Source: JBMNFB01 sp050949085 (GTDB taxonomy: Bacteria; Bacillota; UBA994; UBA5500). From it: a stretch of 64,000 nucleotides of DNA. The notes under the pieces are model-generated. The model worked only from the letters and a program-made list of their open reading frames with translations. It made no database searches and had not been told where the DNA came from. This document shows, piece after piece, positions 33,998 through 42,851 of the stretch (position 1 is its first letter; every line of letters begins with the position of its first letter). Both the position numbers and the translations under genes were made by a program. The stretch spans positions 682,001-746,000 of the forward strand of contig JBMNFB010000001.1 of NCBI GenBank assembly GCA_050949085.1. Reading direction: 5' to 3'.

Positions 33998-35248
33998 ATG
34001 GACTACGTCGTGTCAGAGAAGATCAAGCAGGCCTGCCAGCAGCTGAAGCAGCTAGAATCGGTGCAGAGCGGCATTGAGTTCATCAAGGCAGATGAACAGC
34101 AAACGTTGGAGGATCAGCTGGAGCTAGTCGCCATCGAGGCGCCGACGTTCCATGAGGTCAATCGGGCCCGGGCATTCGCCGCGAAGTTGCAGGAGCTAGG
34201 CCTGACGGATGTGCAGGTCGACCGCCACAACAATGCCTTTGGCATCCGACGCGGCAAGGGCAGCACCGGGAAAGCCATCATCATCGAAGGGCATCTGGAT
34301 ACTGTCTTCCCTCTGGGGACAGTCAGCGGCAAGCCTGAGCCAACGCAGGACGGCCTCTACCAGTGTCCCGGCATAGCCGATGACACGAGGGGGCTGGCGG
34401 CCGTGTTATCGGTGCTGCGGGCCTTTAACCATGCCCAGATCGAGACTCATCACGACATCATTTTCATGGGGACTTCGCGCGAAGAAGGTATGGGTGGCTT
34501 TGGTGGCATCAAGGATTTCCTGAACGATCACGATAACATCGTCGCCAGCATCAACGTCGACGGTGCCAGCACAGACTCCATCACCTACGAGGCAACAGGA
34601 ATGAGAACCTTCGCCGTTAACTTCTACGGTATCGGCGGCCATGCCTATGGGGCATTCGGTAAGGTGGCCAACCCGCTGCATGCCGCAGCCCGCGCCGTGG
34701 CGAAGATCGCTGATATTCAGGTGCCCGAGTCTCCCAAGACCACCTACGCTGTGAGCAACTTCCATGCGGGCAACGACGCCGGTGTGCATGCCATCGTCCC
34801 CATGGCCACTATCAAGATGAACATGCGCTCCGACTGCCAGGACGAGCTAGATATCCTCTATGGGAAAGTGCTGGAGTGCATCAAGGAAGCCTGCGCCGAG
34901 GAGACTGCCCGTTGGGGCGCTGATACTATCACCTACGACATCGAAATGTATGTCGACGTGAAGGCAGGCACCCAGCCGGTTGATGCGCCCATCGTGCAAG
35001 CTACCTATGCGCTGATTCAGGCAAGCGGCGTGGAGCCTAAGCTAGGGCACGGCGGCAATACCAACGCCAGCCCGCCCATCGCCCTGGGCATCCCGGCGGT
35101 CTGTGTCGGTGGTGGCGGCAAAGCCGGGATGGTACATACGACAAAGGAATGGTGGGATCCCACCGATGCCTACCTCGGACCGCAGCTGATCTTCTACCTG
35201 GCTAATCTGTTGGCCGGCATCGAGGGCGTTGCCGAGTCCATCCTTTAG
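33998..35248 (+). CDS. M20-family metallopeptidase
   Basis: A 416-residue zinc peptidase. Metal and catalytic motifs are in order: IIEGHLDTVFP (zinc His and the Asp that orients it), PGIADDTRGLAA (bridging Asp) and TSREEGMGGFGG (catalytic and ligand Glu). A dimerisation domain with YGIGGHAYGAFG follows, then the C-terminal ligand His in GGGKAGMVHTTKEW. Family members cleave di- or tripeptides, N-acyl amino acids or carboxypeptidase substrates; it suits a peptide-fermenting organism. It is monocistronic, with AGGAGG before the ATG. No signal peptide, so cytoplasmic. Confidence 0.9.
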   Translation: MDYVVSEKIKQACQQLKQLESVQSGIEFIKADEQQTLEDQLELVAIEAPTFHEVNRARAFAAKLQELGLTDVQVDRHNNAFGIRRGKGSTGKAIIIEGHLDTVFPLGTVSGKPEPTQDGLYQCPGIADDTRGLAAVLSVLRAFNHAQIETHHDIIFMGTSREEGMGGFGGIKDFLNDHDNIVASINVDGASTDSITYEATGMRTFAVNFYGIGGHAYGAFGKVANPLHAAARAVAKIADIQVPESPKTTYAVSNFHAGNDAGVHAIVPMATIKMNMRSDCQDELDILYGKVLECIKEACAEETARWGADTITYDIEMYVDVKAGTQPVDAPIVQATYALIQASGVEPKLGHGGNTNASPPIALGIPAVCVGGGGKAGMVHTTKEWWDPTDAYLGPQLIFYLANLLAGIEGVAESIL

Positions 35249-35340
35249 GCTCATCAGGTGAAGCTGGGGTTGCCTCAATAGCAGGTGCTTCTCAGCAGGG
35301 CACACCACCTCCGGCGCTGCCGATGGCTTCGGATTACAAA

Positions 35341-35365
35341 GGGGCTGTTGCTCGTGCAACAGCCC
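35341..35365. terminator. Bidirectional terminator between the M20 gene and oppF
   Basis: GGGGCTGTTGC-TCGT-GCAACAGCCC, an 11-bp stem. The plus strand continues TTCTCCCTT and the minus strand CTTTG, so it can end both convergent transcripts. The arm resembles that of the hairpin at 5553-5579. Confidence 0.75.
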
Positions 35366-35414
35366 TTCTCCCTTGCTCGCTAGACCAGTCGTGTAACGGC
35401 AGCATTGCTCCCTA

Positions 35415-36386
35415 TCACCCCAGCCAGCAGGCGACCTGATGGCTGCCGTTGACGCGCTGTAGCTCGGGTGCCTGCTGGCGGCAGACGTCAGTGGCATGCG
35501 GACAGCGTGTATGGAAGGCACACCCCGCAGGGGGATTGAGCGGGCTGGGCACCTCTCCTTGCAGGACAACACGCTCCCGCTTCTGTCCTGGAGCGATGCG
35601 CGGACTGGCCGAGAGCAATGCCTTGGTATAGGGATGCGCCGGATGCAGGAAGACCTCTTCCCTGCTCCCCATCTCCACGATGCGGCCGAGGTACATCACC
35701 GCCACTTCATCGCTGATGTGCCAGACCACCGAAAGGTTGTGAGAGATAAAGAGATATGACAAGCCGCGTTCCTGCTGCAGCTGCTTGAGCAGGTTCAGTA
35801 TCTGACTCTGCACCGAGACATCCAATGCTGATGTGGGCTCATCACAGAGCAGGATCTGCGGATCGGAGGCCAGAGCGCGGGCGATACCGACGCGCTGGCG
35901 TTGCCCGCCGCTGAACTGATGCGGATAGCGATTGAACATCTGCTCATCCAGACTGACGGCGGCAAACAACTCGCGCAGGCGCTCCCGCCGGTCACCGGGG
36001 AAGCGATTGATGATCAGCGGCTCTTCCACACTCCGGCCGACCGCCATTCGGGGGTTGAGAGTGGCATAAGGGTCCTGAAAGACCATCTGCACCTGGTGGC
36101 GCAACTGGCTGAGAGATTGCCGACTGGTATAGTCGACTACCTCTCCCGCAACCCTCACGCTGCCAGCGGTCGGCTGCTCCAGCCCGGCAAGCATGCGGGC
36201 GACAGTGGTCTTGCCGCAACCGCTTTCCCCCACCAGGGCCAGCGTCTTGCCAAGCGGCAGGCGGAAGCTCACGTTATCAACAGCACGCACACCGGCTGAC
36301 GTCGGCCTGCTCCAGAGACTCTTGCGCACCGGGAAAACCTTCTTCAGGCCTGCCACTTCCAGGGCGTATTGCTGGGCGACTGCCAT
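35415..36386 (-). CDS. oppF: Oligopeptide ABC transporter ATPase (OppF type)
   Basis: 323 residues. Walker A GESGCGKT, signature FSGGQRQRVGIARAL, Walker B LLCDEPTSALD, switch His FISHNLSVV. The C-terminal oligopeptide-ABC domain has the cysteine pattern typical of this subfamily (AFHTRCPHATDVCRQQ). It is the last gene of oppABCDF, one base after oppD, with GGAGGTGG before the ATG. It energises uptake of peptides together with OppD; dipeptide or nickel alternatives for the system cannot be excluded from the ATPases alone. Confidence 0.92.
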   Translation of the reverse strand: MAVAQQYALEVAGLKKVFPVRKSLWSRPTSAGVRAVDNVSFRLPLGKTLALVGESGCGKTTVARMLAGLEQPTAGSVRVAGEVVDYTSRQSLSQLRHQVQMVFQDPYATLNPRMAVGRSVEEPLIINRFPGDRRERLRELFAAVSLDEQMFNRYPHQFSGGQRQRVGIARALASDPQILLCDEPTSALDVSVQSQILNLLKQLQQERGLSYLFISHNLSVVWHISDEVAVMYLGRIVEMGSREEVFLHPAHPYTKALLSASPRIAPGQKRERVVLQGEVPSPLNPPAGCAFHTRCPHATDVCRQQAPELQRVNGSHQVACWLG

Positions 36387-36387
36387 C

Positions 36388-37380
36388 CTAAACCACCTCC
36401 CACCGATCTGCCTTGGTTAGTCCGGTTCCTGCCGCGTGACAGCGCACCTGCCGCTGCGGTCCGATTTCCAACATGCGCTGCGGCTGCTGGCATTCCTGGG
36501 TCGCGTTCGGGCAGCGGGCGGCGAAAGCGCAGCCCCGGATGGCGCCGAGATCACGCGGCACGCTGCCGCTGATGCTGTAGAGTCTGCCCTGCTGCTCGCC
36601 CCAGCGGGGCAGAGAGCGTATCAGGCCCTGACTATAGGGATGAGCCGGTTCGTTGAACAGTTGCTCCACCGAGCCTGTCTCCATAACTTCCCCCGCATAC
36701 ATGACGACACCGCGGTCAGCATATTCGGCGACCAGGCCGAGGTCATGGGTGATGAGGATCAGGGTCATGCCCGTAGAGGCCTGCAGTTCCTTCAACAATT
36801 CGAGAATTTGCGCCTGCACGGTGACATCCAACGCCGTCGTCGGCTCATCAGCGATCAAAAGCTCCGGCTCTCCCGCCAAAGCGATGGCAATCAGCACCCG
36901 CTGCCGCATGCCGCCGGAAAGCTCATGCGGGAAGTTGCGCAGCCGACGCTTGACGTCGGCGATTCCCACCCGGGCCAGATAGTCTCCGGCCGCATTCTCC
37001 GCCTGCCTCTTGCTCAGGCCCCGGTGGAGCATCAAGACCTCGCAGATCTGCTGCGATACCGTCTGCACCGGGTTGAGGGATGTCATCGGCTCCTGAAAGA
37101 TCATCGCCAGCGAACTGCCGCGCAGTCTGCGCCGTTCTTCAGCCGAGAGAGTGAGCAGGTCGTCGCCTTTGAACAGGATTTGGCCGCCGACGATGCGCCC
37201 TGGATAGCTGAGCAGCCCCATGATCGAGAGCGCGGTAACACTCTTGCCGGAGCCGCTTTCACCGACGATACCCAGCGCTTCGCCCCGCCTTACGTCGAAG
37301 GAGACGCCACGCACTACTGGGCGCTGTGCGAAATTGATACTGAGGTGACGCACCAAAAGGAGTTCCTGCATCTGACTCAC
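36388..37380 (-). CDS. oppD: Oligopeptide ABC transporter ATPase (OppD type)
   Basis: 330 residues starting at a GTG that overlaps the oppC stop by four bases (GTGA), indicating coupled translation. Walker A GESGSGKS, signature LSGGMRQRVLIAIAL, Walker B LLIADEPTTALD, switch His LITHDLGLV. The C-terminal cysteine-containing oligo-HPY domain (RGCAFAARCPNATQECQQ) is present. It pairs with OppF to power the OppBC channel. Confidence 0.93.
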   Translation of the reverse strand: MSQMQELLLVRHLSINFAQRPVVRGVSFDVRRGEALGIVGESGSGKSVTALSIMGLLSYPGRIVGGQILFKGDDLLTLSAEERRRLRGSSLAMIFQEPMTSLNPVQTVSQQICEVLMLHRGLSKRQAENAAGDYLARVGIADVKRRLRNFPHELSGGMRQRVLIAIALAGEPELLIADEPTTALDVTVQAQILELLKELQASTGMTLILITHDLGLVAEYADRGVVMYAGEVMETGSVEQLFNEPAHPYSQGLIRSLPRWGEQQGRLYSISGSVPRDLGAIRGCAFAARCPNATQECQQPQRMLEIGPQRQVRCHAAGTGLTKADRWEVV

Positions 37381-38210
37381 TCTCCTTCCACCAACTTGGG
37401 GTCGAGGGCATCGCGCAGCCCGTCACCGAAAAGGTTGAACGCCAGGACGGCCAGCATGATGGCGACACCGGGAAAAGTGGAGATATGGGGTGCCGACTGA
37501 ATATAGTTGCGTCCCGAGCTGATGATACTCCCCCAGCTGGCCTGCGGCTCCTGTATGCCGAAGCCCAGGAAGCTGAGCGATGACTCCAGCAGGATCACCG
37601 AAGCCACATTGGTGGAGACCATGACGATCAGCGATGACCAGCAATTGGGCAGAATGTGTCGCGTCAGGATGCGCAGGTCGCTGGCGCCGTAGGCGCGCGC
37701 CGCCTCTACGAACGGTGCCTGCTTAACGGCGATGATCTCGCCGCGCAACACCCGGGCATACCCCGTCCAAGACGTCAACCCGATCACGACCAGCACGGTC
37801 TTGAAGCTGGGTCCGACGATGGCCACCGTGGCCAGGACCAGCAGAAACTGGGGGACGGTCATGAAGACCTCCACCACGCGCATAATCAGGAGATCAACCC
37901 AGCCGCCGCAATAACCAGCGAGGGCCCCCATGATGATGCCCATGGCGAGAGAGATCACGCCGGCCAGCAGCCCCACCGACAGCGAAGCCCGCGCTCCCAC
38001 CAGCATGCGGCTGAGAATGCAGCGCCCCAGAGCATCCTGACCCAGGGGATACTGGGCGCTGGGGCCGCGTAAGCCTTCGCCCGGATGCACCTGATAGGGA
38101 TCGTTGGGAGTCAGGAAAGGGGCGAGCAGGGCCAGCAAGGACAGGATCAGGATGATCACCAGCCCGATGACGGCCAGTTTGTGACCGAACAGCCGTTTCG
38201 CAAGATCCAC
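37377..38210 (-). CDS. oppC: Oligopeptide ABC transporter permease (OppC type)
   Basis: 277 residues from a GTG start after GGGAGGGGAG. It has an N-terminal helix (LAVIGLVIILILSLLALLA), then five more membrane segments with the BPD_transp_1 EAA loop (EAARAYGASDLRILTRHILPN) that contacts the ATPases. The motif QDALGRCILSRMLVGARASL is characteristic of OppC/DppC. Its end overlaps oppD. Confidence 0.93.
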   Translation of the reverse strand: MDLAKRLFGHKLAVIGLVIILILSLLALLAPFLTPNDPYQVHPGEGLRGPSAQYPLGQDALGRCILSRMLVGARASLSVGLLAGVISLAMGIIMGALAGYCGGWVDLLIMRVVEVFMTVPQFLLVLATVAIVGPSFKTVLVVIGLTSWTGYARVLRGEIIAVKQAPFVEAARAYGASDLRILTRHILPNCWSSLIVMVSTNVASVILLESSLSFLGFGIQEPQASWGSIISSGRNYIQSAPHISTFPGVAIMLAVLAFNLFGDGLRDALDPKLVEGE

Positions 38211-38223
38211 TCTTCTCCCCTCC

Positions 38224-39144
38224 CTAACTCAAGCGCACGCGTGGATCCACAGCAGCGTAGAGCACATCAACCAGAATATTGGCAGCCACTACCGCTACCG
38301 AAATCATCAGCACTACTGCCTGCACCAGGAAAACGTCGTGCTGCAACAAGGCAGTCGTCAAGAGGCGCCCGAGGCCGGGCCAGGCGAAGATCGTTTCCAC
38401 CACTACCGTACCTACGACCATGAGCGCCAGCCAGCTCCCCAGCACGGTGACGATCGGAATCAAGGCATTGCGCAGCGCATGGCGGACGAGAACTGTCCGC
38501 TCCTGCAGGCCCTTTGCCCGCGCCGTACGCACATAGTCTTCCTGCAGGACCTCCAGCATGCTGGTGCGTACCATCCGCATCAGCCCCGCCGCCCAGGAAA
38601 AGCCCAGGGTTGCCGCCGGCAGCAGGTAGTGCAGCCAGGTGCCGGTACCACTGGTGGGCAACCAGCCCAGGTTGACGGCAAAGACAATCATCAGGACGAG
38701 GGAAACCCAGAAACTGGGCATGGACATGCCGAGCATAGCGATGCCGGTGCACAGATAGTCGACCCAGGTGTGGCGCCGGGAGGCAGCCAACAGCCCCAGT
38801 GGAAAGGCGATGGCCAGCCCGATCAGGGTAGCCCAGAAATTGAGCTTCAGCGTATAGGGCAGCGTTGTGGAGATCAGATAGCTCACCGGCAGTTTGGAGA
38901 TGATGGATTTCCCCATATCGCCAGTCAGCATCTTTCCCAGCCACACGAAGTATTGTACGAGGAAGGGACGGTCGAAGCCCCATTCCCGACTGATCTGGGC
39001 AATGACCTCGGGCGATGCCTCGCGGCCGGCCGCCATTCGTACCGGATCGCCTGGTGCGAGATACATCAGCCCAAAGACGATGAAGCTGATAGCCAGCACC
39101 AGAGGAATGGCCAGAAGTATTCGTTTGAAAATGTACTTTGCCAA
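38224..39144 (-). CDS. oppB: Oligopeptide ABC transporter permease (OppB type)
   Basis: 306 residues from a TTG start six bases after GGAGGGG. Six membrane segments, a FGLMYLAPGDPVRMAAG N-terminal motif and an EAA-type loop (TARAKGLQERTVLVRHALRN) identify DppB/OppB. The start region MAKYIFKRILLAIPL is typical. A hairpin between oppA and oppB may lower expression of oppBCDF relative to oppA. Confidence 0.94.
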   Translation of the reverse strand: MAKYIFKRILLAIPLVLAISFIVFGLMYLAPGDPVRMAAGREASPEVIAQISREWGFDRPFLVQYFVWLGKMLTGDMGKSIISKLPVSYLISTTLPYTLKLNFWATLIGLAIAFPLGLLAASRRHTWVDYLCTGIAMLGMSMPSFWVSLVLMIVFAVNLGWLPTSGTGTWLHYLLPAATLGFSWAAGLMRMVRTSMLEVLQEDYVRTARAKGLQERTVLVRHALRNALIPIVTVLGSWLALMVVGTVVVETIFAWPGLGRLLTTALLQHDVFLVQAVVLMISVAVVAANILVDVLYAAVDPRVRLS

Positions 39145-39247
39145 GATTGACCCCTCCTAAGCAAGTCCGGCAGCGATTTGGGAGCAAAGAGGCCAGGCAA
39201 CGCCAGGGCGCGCCCAGGCTACGCATACCTTAAACCGCGGGAATAAT

Positions 39248-39280
39248 CAGGTGCCTCTATCAGTCTGACAGGGGCACCTG
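39248..39280 (-). terminator. Intra-operon hairpin between oppA and oppB
   Basis: CAGGTGCC pairs perfectly with GGCACCTG around a 17-nt loop and is followed on the minus strand by ATTATTC. The weak U-run and its place inside the operon suggest partial termination or 3'-end protection of the oppA message. Confidence 0.6.
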
Positions 39281-39316
39281 ATGTGTGGGCAACCACCTAT
39301 TTCGGCTAGTGAGCGA

Positions 39317-40861
39317 TTACTTGGGCTGAACCTTGTAGAGCAGCTGATACTGGCCGGCCGCTTCCTCGGTCATCCCGGTATAGGAGCTGTTCAGCGCCGC
39401 CAGTTCATTGCGATGATAGAGCCAGAGTGTGGCCACATCCTCAGCCAGAATCTCCTGCACCCGGTTATAGATCTCCTTCCGCGCTGCCGGATCGCTCTCG
39501 CGACGGCCCTGCTCCAGAAGGCTATCTACTTCGGGATTGCTGTAGCACCAGTCATTGAAGCCGCCGCTGATCGAGCTGGAATGCCAGTAGTTATACTGAT
39601 CCGGATCGGCCGAGGGCGACATGGAGAGCATCATCGCTTCGTAGTCGCGCGCGTCCAGGCGGGCGTTCATCAGAGACCAATCAAGGAACTCGAGCTTCAT
39701 CTCAATGCCCACCTGAGCCAGCCAACTCTGCAGGAGAATGCCCTGATTCTTCGTCTGCTCGTTGCCGCTGCCAATGATCACGCTGAAACTGAAGCGCTCG
39801 CCAGCACTGTTCACCAGGATTCCATCGGCACCCGGCGTCCAGCCGGCCTCAGCCAGCAGCTGTTTGGCCTTGTCAAAGTCCTGGGTGAAAGTGCGCACAT
39901 CCGGGTTATACCACTCTTCGTTGATAGGTGCGATGGGGCCGGTAGAAGGGCGGCCGGCGCCTTTCAGGATGTCAGAGATGATCGTCTCCTGATCGATCGT
40001 ATAGGCCATCGCCTCGCGCACGCGCCTATCCTGGAAGAGGGCGTTGCGGTTGTTATAGCCTAGATAGGCAAACGTTAGTTGCGGAATGGAGAACGTCGTC
40101 AGCGCTTTACTATCCTGCATTCCCGCAAAGTCCTCCGCGGTCAGGCCGGCTGCGTAGTCAATTTCACCCTTGCTGAGGGCCATGGCGCGGACCGAGGCTT
40201 CAGGTATAGGCCGAAAGACGACCGTTGCGAGAGCCGGTTCGCCGCCCCAGTATTCGGCGTTGGCCTCGACTGTAAAGTGATCATTAGGAACCCATTCCAC
40301 ATATTTGAACGGACCGGTGCCGATCGGGTTCATGTTGTAGTTCTCAAAACCAACCTCGGGCACGTGATGCTCGGCCATAATCGGCAGCTGGGCAACTTTA
40401 TCCAGGAAAGGACCATGGGACTCTTTCAGCTGGAAGACGACAGTCAGATCGTCAGGCGTCTCAATCTTCTCGATCATCTCGTAGTTAGTACGATGGACCG
40501 ACTGATTGGACGGGTCCAGCAAAGCCTCATAGGTGTACTTGACGTCGGCCGCCGTAAAGGCCTCACCGTCATGCCATTTCACGTCCGGGCGCAGCTTGAA
40601 TGTCCACGACAGTCCATCGTCGGCCTGGGTCCACTCAGTGGCCAGGGCGGCGACCAGCTTGTTATTGCCCTCATAGCGCACCAGTGGTTCGTGGATCTGC
40701 ATACTCACGGTACGAGACACGACGTTGGTTAGCAGAATCGGTGTCAGGTTCACAATGTCGGCGCTGAGTGCAAACACGAAAGCGTCATCTGCTCCGCCCC
40801 CGATGGCGCAGCCAGTCAGGATCATAGCCAGGGCTGCGACCAGGGCAATCAATCTCTTCAT
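39317..40861 (-). CDS. oppA: Peptide-binding lipoprotein of the Opp transporter
   Basis: 514 residues from ATG 40861, six bases after GGGGAG; a longer frame upstream is discarded because it places the signal peptide internally. Lipoprotein signal MKRLIALVAALAMILTGC has its lipidated Cys at residue 18. The family-5 solute-binding signature is LRPDVKWHDGEAFTAADVKYTYE. N- and C-terminal lobes are complete and the length is usual. It is anchored outside the membrane and delivers peptides to OppBC. Peptide cargo is inferred from family and neighbourhood; some family-5 proteins bind nickel or sugars. Confidence 0.92.
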   Translation of the reverse strand: MKRLIALVAALAMILTGCAIGGGADDAFVFALSADIVNLTPILLTNVVSRTVSMQIHEPLVRYEGNNKLVAALATEWTQADDGLSWTFKLRPDVKWHDGEAFTAADVKYTYEALLDPSNQSVHRTNYEMIEKIETPDDLTVVFQLKESHGPFLDKVAQLPIMAEHHVPEVGFENYNMNPIGTGPFKYVEWVPNDHFTVEANAEYWGGEPALATVVFRPIPEASVRAMALSKGEIDYAAGLTAEDFAGMQDSKALTTFSIPQLTFAYLGYNNRNALFQDRRVREAMAYTIDQETIISDILKGAGRPSTGPIAPINEEWYNPDVRTFTQDFDKAKQLLAEAGWTPGADGILVNSAGERFSFSVIIGSGNEQTKNQGILLQSWLAQVGIEMKLEFLDWSLMNARLDARDYEAMMLSMSPSADPDQYNYWHSSSISGGFNDWCYSNPEVDSLLEQGRRESDPAARKEIYNRVQEILAEDVATLWLYHRNELAALNSSYTGMTEEAAGQYQLLYKVQPK

Positions 40862-40922
40862 TTGGCTCTCCCCTTTTTTCTCGGTTAACTGCCGTCTGTC
40901 GCAGCGTATTGTCATCCAGTGC

Positions 40923-40976
40923 TGCATAACATCCGGTCGTTGTGCATAACTATACACTACCCCTGATTGTTATGCA
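40923..40976 (-). promoter_or_regulatory. Operator-like TGCATAAC cluster over the oppA promoter
   Basis: TGCATAAC occurs at 40923-40930 and 40943-40950, and its exact complement GTTATGCA at 40969-40976. One copy covers the -35, one covers the -10, and one lies just downstream of it. The layout fits a repressor or attenuating regulator; the protein is unknown. Confidence 0.6.
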
Positions 40977-40977
40977 A
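40949..40977 (-). promoter_or_regulatory. Sigma-A promoter of oppABCDF
   Basis: Minus strand TTGCAT (40977-40972), 17-bp spacer, TATAGT (40954-40949), about 90 bp before oppA. Both hexamers are near consensus and both overlap TGCATAAC repeats. Confidence 0.75.
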
Positions 40978-41075
40978 CCCCCTTTCCCAAGTTTTTTCCC
41001 GCTTTTTTTCACCCCATTAGAAAGACAACACACCTCCTGCTGCCTCATACACATGAAGCAGGAGGAGGTGCCCTC

Positions 41076-42098
41076 GTGCCGGATTTCGCCTGGAGTGTAA
41101 GCCTACTGCTCATTCTTGCCTTTCTGGCCGCCTTTGCGGCCCCAGCGCTGGCTCCATCTGCGCTTTGCTCAAATCTCGAGATGACACACGAGTTGCTGCG
41201 CACAATCTGGGAGGCAGAGCTAGAAAGTTACCGCGCCGAAGTCTTTGAGATCATTGCCCGACGCATGAAGAGCTATCGCGATGAGAACCGTGGCTATGGC
41301 GACATCGGTATCTATATCGAAGAGCTGCGGAGCGGCTTCACGCTGGGTCATGACGCAGAGCGGACCGAGCTGGACGAGCAGGGTGAGTATACTGGGTATT
41401 ATCATACTGCCTCGGTAGCGAAACTGCTGATCGCCTATGCCTTCTACTACCTGGATGATCAGGGTGAGGTGAGCATCTGGGACACGTATACTGACCCGGT
41501 AGTGGGCATGAGCTATCAGTTTCAGCCTACTATTCACCGGATGCTCACCCATTCGGTCAACCTTAACCACAATATATTGCTGCGCTACCTGGGTGCCGAT
41601 AGGCTGAAGGAAACACTGCGCCGCCTGGATCTTGATGATTCGCGTATCCCGCGCGAAATTGGGTGGGCGCCAGGCACCAGTGATGCCGCCAGTCTGGAGC
41701 GCTACGGCACCTTGCAGTCGCCCTGTACAACGCCGCGCGATCTAGGCAAGATTCTGGCGCATCTCTATCGCGGCGATGTGCTTTCGCCTGAAAACAATCA
41801 CCGACTGCTGACGGCCCTGACCAATACCATCTACAACAGCCGCATTCCCCGCGCCATCGGCTACGCCGTGCCGGTGGCGCACAAGACAGGCACCAAGGAC
41901 TGGGTCTACAACGACGCCGCGCTGGTGCTCCTGCCTGAGAATCCCTTTGTGTTGGTGGTCCTTACCCGTGGTGCCCCCAGCCGCGTGCAGACGCTGATGC
42001 GCCAGATCGCACTGGATATCTTCCGGTACCATCAGGAACGGGCGCGCAGCGGTGATCTGCGCGAAGCAGAGCTGCTTTATGCCCTGCTGAATGCATAA
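41076..42098 (+). CDS. Class A beta-lactamase-like serine hydrolase
   Basis: A 340-residue exported protein from GTG 41076 after GGAGGAGG. The signal peptide is about residues 1-30 (VSLLLILAFLAAFAAPALA). The penicillin-interacting triad is present: ASVAKL (SxxK nucleophile), SVNLNHN in the place of SDN, and HKTGTKDW (KTG). Missing elements such as a clear Glu166-type ExxLN make a true beta-lactamase uncertain; many such Firmicute proteins are D,D-peptidase-like or of unknown role. Two short TGCATAA motifs lie at and just past its stop codon. It stands alone. Confidence 0.82.
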   Translation: MPDFAWSVSLLLILAFLAAFAAPALAPSALCSNLEMTHELLRTIWEAELESYRAEVFEIIARRMKSYRDENRGYGDIGIYIEELRSGFTLGHDAERTELDEQGEYTGYYHTASVAKLLIAYAFYYLDDQGEVSIWDTYTDPVVGMSYQFQPTIHRMLTHSVNLNHNILLRYLGADRLKETLRRLDLDDSRIPREIGWAPGTSDAASLERYGTLQSPCTTPRDLGKILAHLYRGDVLSPENNHRLLTALTNTIYNSRIPRAIGYAVPVAHKTGTKDWVYNDAALVLLPENPFVLVVLTRGAPSRVQTLMRQIALDIFRYHQERARSGDLREAELLYALLNA

Positions 42099-42198
42099 GT
42101 ATGCAGGTGTGTTTGCATGCTTGCATAAAACCCTCCTGGAGCAAGTCAGGGATGGATATCTGACCCAGTGCAGCCTGAGCAGTATGCCGCGCCCTGGC

Positions 42199-42561
42199 TC
42201 AATCGCACAGCAGCTCCACCTGCCGCACCAGTTCCCAGATATCGAACGGTTTGCGCAGTATCGCGGCATACTGCTGGCGCGGCGGCAGCGCGTCGTCGTC
42301 CAGCATGTCGCCTGTCATCAACACCACGGGGATCTGGCACAACCCAGGCGATTGCTGCATCTTGGCCAACACACCGCGCCCGTCCAATCCCGGCATGTTC
42401 AGGTCCAGCAGTACCACATCCGGGATCTCACCCCCCAGCAAGAGATCAATGCCAGCCTGGCCGTCAGCCACGCTGCTCACCTGGTGCCCTGCTTCACTCA
42501 GCGCCATCTCCAGCACCATCACGATGCCCGGCTCGTTCTCCATAATCAAGACGTTTGCCAT
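42199..42561 (-). CDS. Single-domain response regulator (CheY-like)
   Basis: A 120-residue receiver with no output domain. Phosphoacceptor Asp53 is in LLDLNMPG, the acidic pair is Glu8/Glu10 in IMENEPG (normally DD or ED), the Thr is in LMTGDM and the Lys in LRKPFD. The ribosome site is GAGGAGGAG before the ATG. It is divergent from the kinase gene at 42852 and probably takes part in the same phosphorelay. Confidence 0.88.
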   Translation of the reverse strand: MANVLIMENEPGIVMVLEMALSEAGHQVSSVADGQAGIDLLLGGEIPDVVLLDLNMPGLDGRGVLAKMQQSPGLCQIPVVLMTGDMLDDDALPPRQQYAAILRKPFDIWELVRQVELLCD

Positions 42562-42851
42562 CTATACTCCTCCTCGCAAGAATCGATTGCTCGCTTCCTA
42601 TAGTATCACAACAATCTGTCAAATCCTGTCGGTCTGCAGTATCTAGTATCGGCTTTCTTGATTACCTACAACTTACAGTGTTTTCAGTAGCAGGTATCGG
42701 CTTTGCGACCAACTCAAAGGGCGCGTTTCTTTTCTACCCCAGTGGCCTCTCGACACTCATCGACACTGTTTTTATTTCTGCCATGCTACAATTGCCTCGT
42801 TTGAACTACCTGGCTAGTGACGAGTGGGAAGGAGCATTAGGAGGGAGCAGG

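Noticed and set aside
36436..37500. A 354-codon plus-strand frame
   Set aside because: Antisense to oppD; no protein-like motifs.
38267..39226. A 319-codon minus-strand frame over oppB
   Set aside because: Out-of-frame shadow of oppB, which has clear motifs and a ribosome site.
41046..41054. CATACACAT upstream of the beta-lactamase-like gene as a SigE -10
   Set aside because: No ATATT-like -35 at 14-15 bp spacing.
42555..42851. N-terminal extension of the PAS-PAS kinase
   Set aside because: The extra 99 codons have no ribosome site and look like the promoter region; GTG 42852 follows GGAGG.
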